Origin: an uncultured Mucilaginibacter sp.
GTDB lineage: Bacteria > Bacteroidota > Bacteroidia > Sphingobacteriales > Sphingobacteriaceae
Reading direction: 5' to 3'
DNA: 7,482 bases
Assembly: GCA_946479225.1 (NCBI GenBank)
Contig: CAMLFI010000115.1
Location: forward strand, 1 to 7,482
Below are positions 5,913 through 7,482 of this stretch, in pieces. The first letter of the stretch is position 1; the number at the start of each line of letters is the position of its first letter. A program made the position numbers and the translations under genes. The notes beneath the pieces are model-generated. The model saw only the letters and a list, made by a program, of their open reading frames with translations. It had not been told where the DNA came from and searched no databases.

Positions 5913-6284
5913 TTAGTTACCGTTCATTCTTTGCTTCATTTGCTCAGCCCTTGCATCAGCTATTTTTTGATATGCAGCAGCTTGCTCAGCATTTAAAACC
6001 GCTTTAATTTTTGCGTCGTTAGTTGCATTCATTTTAGTGAAAGTAGCCATCATAGCGGCTCTGTCGCCACCACCGCCTTGCATAGTAGCGAATAAACTAT
6101 CGCGGGTTTTACCGGCAGCTTCGTAAACAACTTTTAACTTGGCTGCCTGTGCATCAGTTATGCCGGCAACTTGTGTCTTCAATTGATCAACTTGTTCTGC
6201 TGGTGTTCTTTGTTGAAATCCCTGGGCAAAACTTGCCGCGCTAACGCCTAACGCTAAGGCGCATACTAAAAATACTTTTTTCAT
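5913..6284 (-). CDS. Small exported LTxxQ-motif protein, array copy 1, promoter-proximal (Spy/CpxP-like)
   Basis: The first gene of the array and the longest copy (123 aa). The signal peptide MKKVFLVCALALGVSAASFAQ covers 1-21. The first motif is ITDAQ (42-46). The second is degenerate, LNAEQ (97-101), where the other copies have LTPEQ. The middle carries an extra Gly-rich insert (QGGGGDR, 69-75). The tail ADARAEQMKQRMNGN is basic and Met-rich. The core is closest to copy 5. It starts at ATG 6284-6282, about 25 bases below the likely transcription start of a Bacteroidota-type promoter (6316-6346). It is divergent from the 1-Cys peroxiredoxin gene with 215 bp between them. Alternatives to a Spy/CpxP-like chaperone are a Bacteroidota-specific envelope protein family with the same two-motif layout. 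Confidence 0.8.
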   Translation of the reverse strand: MKKVFLVCALALGVSAASFAQGFQQRTPAEQVDQLKTQVAGITDAQAAKLKVVYEAAGKTRDSLFATMQGGGGDRAAMMATFTKMNATNDAKIKAVLNAEQAAAYQKIADARAEQMKQRMNGN

Positions 6285-6315
6285 TTTTTTCGGTTTATTA
6301 ATGTAATTGTAAAAA

Positions 6316-6346
6316 TAAAGATAGGGCGTATTTGTTTTACAAGCAA
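6316..6346 (-). promoter_or_regulatory. Candidate promoter of the six-gene array
   Basis: On the minus strand a TTG (6344-6346) stands 20 nt before TATCTTTA (6316-6323), which matches the Bacteroidota -7 consensus TAnnTTTG at all but the last base. The predicted transcription start near 6309 gives a leader of about 25 nt. The TTG lies inside a GCAAC/GTTGC dyad cluster. Confidence 0.45.
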
Positions 6347-6380
6347 CATGTAACTAAAAAGTTGCCGCGCAAGTGTTGCT
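6342..6380. promoter_or_regulatory. Dyad cluster in the divergent control region (possible operator)
   Basis: AGCAACA (6342-6348) and TGTTGCT (6374-6380) form a perfect 7-bp inverted repeat. Between them lie GTTGC (6361-6365) and the small palindrome TTGC-CGC-GCAA (6362-6372), so the same half-site appears in both orientations. It overlaps the -33 element of the array promoter, a position suited to a repressor or activator. The binding protein is unknown. Confidence 0.35.
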
Positions 6381-6433
6381 GATACAATTAAAAATAAAAT
6401 ATGTAATGTCTATGTAAATAGTAGATTTTTTTC

Positions 6434-6463
6434 TTGTTTATTTAAACAATCGCTGTAACTTTA
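6434..6463 (+). promoter_or_regulatory. Candidate promoter of the peroxiredoxin gene
   Basis: A TTG (6434-6436) stands 19 nt before TAACTTTA (6456-6463), which matches TAnnTTTG except for the last base. The predicted start near 6470 leaves about 30 nt of leader. An overlapping alternative -7 box, TTATTTTG (6461-6468), matches equally well but gives a longer spacing of 24 nt. Confidence 0.4.
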
Positions 6464-6499
6464 TTTTGATATTTATCAACACATCTAAATTATAAAATC

Positions 6500-7135
6500 A
6501 TGAGTTTAAGATTAGGCGACAAAGCCCCAAATTTTCAAGCACAAACCTCAGTAGGAGAGATAGACTTATATGAATACCTTGGCGATGGCTGGGGTGTATT
6601 GTTTTCGCACCCGGCAGATTACACGCCTGTATGTACTACGGAATTAGGCGCAACAGCAGCTCTGAAGGACGAGTTTGCCAAACGTAATGTTAAAGTATTG
6701 GCGTTAAGTGTGGACTCGGTTGAATCGCACAAAGGGTGGATAAAAGATATTAACGAAACACAAGGCGTTGAGGTTGATTTTCCGATAGTGGCCGATGAGG
6801 ACCGTAAAATTGCAGAGGCATATGATATGATCCACCCGAATGCATCTGTAAATGCTACTGTACGTTCATTGTTTATTATCGGCCCGGATAAAGCCGTTAA
6901 GCTGATTATCACTTATCCGGCTTCAACCGGGCGTAATTTCCAGGAAATTTTACGTGTTATAGATTCATTGCAATTAACTGCATACCACAGTGTTGCTACA
7001 CCTGCCAACTGGAAAGATGGTGAGGATGTGGTAGTGGTACCCGCTATTAAAACTGAAGACATTCCGGCTAAATTCCCCAAAGGTTTCCGCGAGGTTAAAC
7101 CTTACCTGCGAATGACGCCACAACCTAATAAATAA
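6500..7135 (+). CDS. 1-Cys peroxiredoxin (Prx6 type)
   Basis: A 211-aa cytoplasmic thiol peroxidase that reduces hydrogen peroxide and alkyl hydroperoxides. The active-site loop HPADYTPVCTTELG gives the peroxidatic C45 with T42 and P38, and R122 in VRSLFIIGP is the expected catalytic arginine. C45 is the only cysteine in the protein, so there is no resolving Cys and an outside thiol must recycle it, as in 1-Cys Prx6 enzymes. The N-terminal thioredoxin-like AhpC/TSA domain (about 4-140) is followed by the extended C-terminal domain usual for Prx6 (WKDGEDVVVVPAI, then FPKGF and the final KPYLRMTPQP), so it is full length. The ATG at 6500 follows AT-rich leader sequence without a Shine-Dalgarno. 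It is divergent from the array of small exported proteins. Peroxide control is plausible but no known operator is recognised. Confidence 0.95.
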   Translation: MSLRLGDKAPNFQAQTSVGEIDLYEYLGDGWGVLFSHPADYTPVCTTELGATAALKDEFAKRNVKVLALSVDSVESHKGWIKDINETQGVEVDFPIVADEDRKIAEAYDMIHPNASVNATVRSLFIIGPDKAVKLIITYPASTGRNFQEILRVIDSLQLTAYHSVATPANWKDGEDVVVVPAIKTEDIPAKFPKGFREVKPYLRMTPQPNK

Positions 7136-7139
7136 ATTA

Positions 7140-7169
7140 TTTGCTTAAGTAATTATTTTATTATATTTG
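7140..7169 (+). promoter_or_regulatory. Promoter of the cold-shock gene
   Basis: TTTG (7140-7143), 18 nt, then TATATTTG (7162-7169), a perfect match to the Bacteroidota -7 consensus TAnnTTTG. It begins five bases after the peroxiredoxin stop codon, so the cold-shock gene has its own promoter. The transcription start is predicted near 7176. Confidence 0.6.
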
Positions 7170-7175
7170 AAAAAA

Positions 7176-7276
7176 CAGCGTATAGTTATTCCACTGATTA
7201 TTAATACCATTTGTAATTCAGTTAGGGTTAGTTATATATCTTACAAGTTAATTTTTTTTAATACGATAACTTAATT
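7176..7276 (+). promoter_or_regulatory. Long 5' leader of the cold-shock mRNA
   Basis: About 100 nt lie between the predicted transcription start and the ATG, long for this AT-rich genome and reminiscent of cspA leaders that refold with temperature. A weak 6-bp inverted repeat, AAGTTA (7245-7250) with TAACTT (7267-7272), lies just before the start codon and could cover the ribosome landing site. No Shine-Dalgarno is seen. A structural switch is inference. Confidence 0.35.
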
Positions 7277-7474
7277 ATGAAAACTGGAAAAGTAAAATGG
7301 TTTAACACACAAAAAGGTTACGGCTTTATTATCACTGATGACGGTAAAGATCTTTTTGTGCACTTTAAAGATGTACAAGGCGGCGTAAATGCTATCAAAG
7401 ATAACGACAGCGTAGAATACGATGTGGAAGAAGGAAGAAAAGGATTGCAGGCGGTAAACGTTAAAAAGGTTTGA
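7277..7474 (+). CDS. Cold-shock-domain protein (CspA family)
   Basis: A 65-aa single cold-shock domain, a five-stranded OB-fold that binds single-stranded RNA or DNA and loosens mRNA structure. It begins KTGKVKWFN, has RNP1 as KGYGFI (13-18) and RNP2 as LFVHF (26-30), and ends in the usual QAVNVKKV strand. The nucleic-acid-stacking aromatics W8, F9, Y15, F17, F27, H29 and F30 are all present. Tyr replaces the common Phe in RNP1 (KGYGFI for KGFGFI), and Lys stands where many CspA proteins have Ser after VHF, both within family variation. Length is normal (65-70 aa). It has its own promoter and a long leader, so cold or growth-phase control is possible, though some family members are constitutive. 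Confidence 0.95.
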   Translation: MKTGKVKWFNTQKGYGFIITDDGKDLFVHFKDVQGGVNAIKDNDSVEYDVEEGRKGLQAVNVKKV

Positions 7475-7482
7475 TTTACTGT

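Larger units (their letters stand above)
4039..6284 (-). repeat. Tandem array of six paralogous genes
   Basis: Six intact reading frames of 345-372 bp lie head to tail with spacers of 11, 18, 16, 33 and 26 bp in transcription order. All share a signal peptide of the form MKKxxLVxAxxLGxxAxSxAQ, a first motif near residue 40, K-x-x-D-S near 60, KIKA followed by the second motif near 95, and mostly a QK-x-x-D-A segment. Core likeness groups copies 1/5, 2/6 and 3/4. No copy is broken. One promoter candidate lies before the array and one terminator after it, so a single polycistronic message is likely. Confidence 0.85.

Noticed and set aside
4039..6284. Lipoprotein signal in the array proteins (Cys at residue 8)
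   Set aside because: The Cys lies in the middle of the hydrophobic stretch and is absent from copies 3 and 4. There is no lipobox, and the peptides end in an SPase I type SFA-Q site.
4039..6284. CRISPR array or transposon-borne repeat as the cause of the periodic pattern
   Set aside because: The repeated unit of about 370 bp is a complete diverged gene with signal peptide and stop. There are no short identical repeats with unique spacers, no transposase and no terminal inverted repeats.
6619..6912. A 97-codon open frame on the minus strand inside the peroxiredoxin gene
   Set aside because: It is the antisense shadow of conserved peroxiredoxin sequence, without its own promoter or signal.

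Overview
The window looks like chromosome from a Bacteroidota bacterium, most likely a Sphingobacteriaceae relative such as Mucilaginibacter or Pedobacter (inference). The grounds are AT-rich intergenic DNA, no Shine-Dalgarno sequences before the genes, promoter-like boxes of the Bacteroidota sigma-A type (TTG at -33, TAnnTTTG at -7), and signal peptides ending in SFAQ.

Layout, left to right. (1) 1-1184, minus strand: the C-terminal-truncated start of a Wzz/GumC-type polysaccharide chain-length or co-polymerase protein. It directly abuts a short, half-size TolC-like outer-membrane protein. Together they look like the upstream end of an exopolysaccharide export locus that continues off the left edge. 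(2) 1340-3963, minus strand: a compact operon bioF-bioD-hbd. It holds two late enzymes of biotin synthesis, overlapping by ATGA, and a 3-hydroxyacyl-CoA dehydrogenase 12 bp behind them. (3) 3987-4019: a strong intrinsic terminator separating the biotin operon from the next unit upstream. (4) 4039-6284, minus strand: a head-to-tail array of six paralogous small exported proteins of 114-123 aa. Each has a signal peptide and two LTxxQ-type motifs (Spy/CpxP-like), and spacers are only 11-33 bp. Pairwise likeness is not simply by neighbour: copies 1/5, 2/6 and 3/4 match best in the core, while copies 5/6 share a Gly-Pro-rich tail. This points to block duplication followed by exchange between copies. 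(5) 6285-6499: a divergent regulatory region with a promoter candidate for each side and a cluster of GCAAC/GTTGC dyads. (6) 6500-7135, plus strand: a 1-Cys peroxiredoxin of the Prx6 type. (7) 7140-7474, plus strand: a cold-shock-domain protein behind a perfect -7 box and a leader of about 100 nt.

How the parts fit: the biotin and export genes are ordinary metabolism and envelope genes. The right half has a stress flavour, with a peroxide-reducing enzyme, a cold-shock protein and an array of putative periplasmic chaperone-like proteins sharing one control region. The six-gene array is the least explained and most interesting part of the window.
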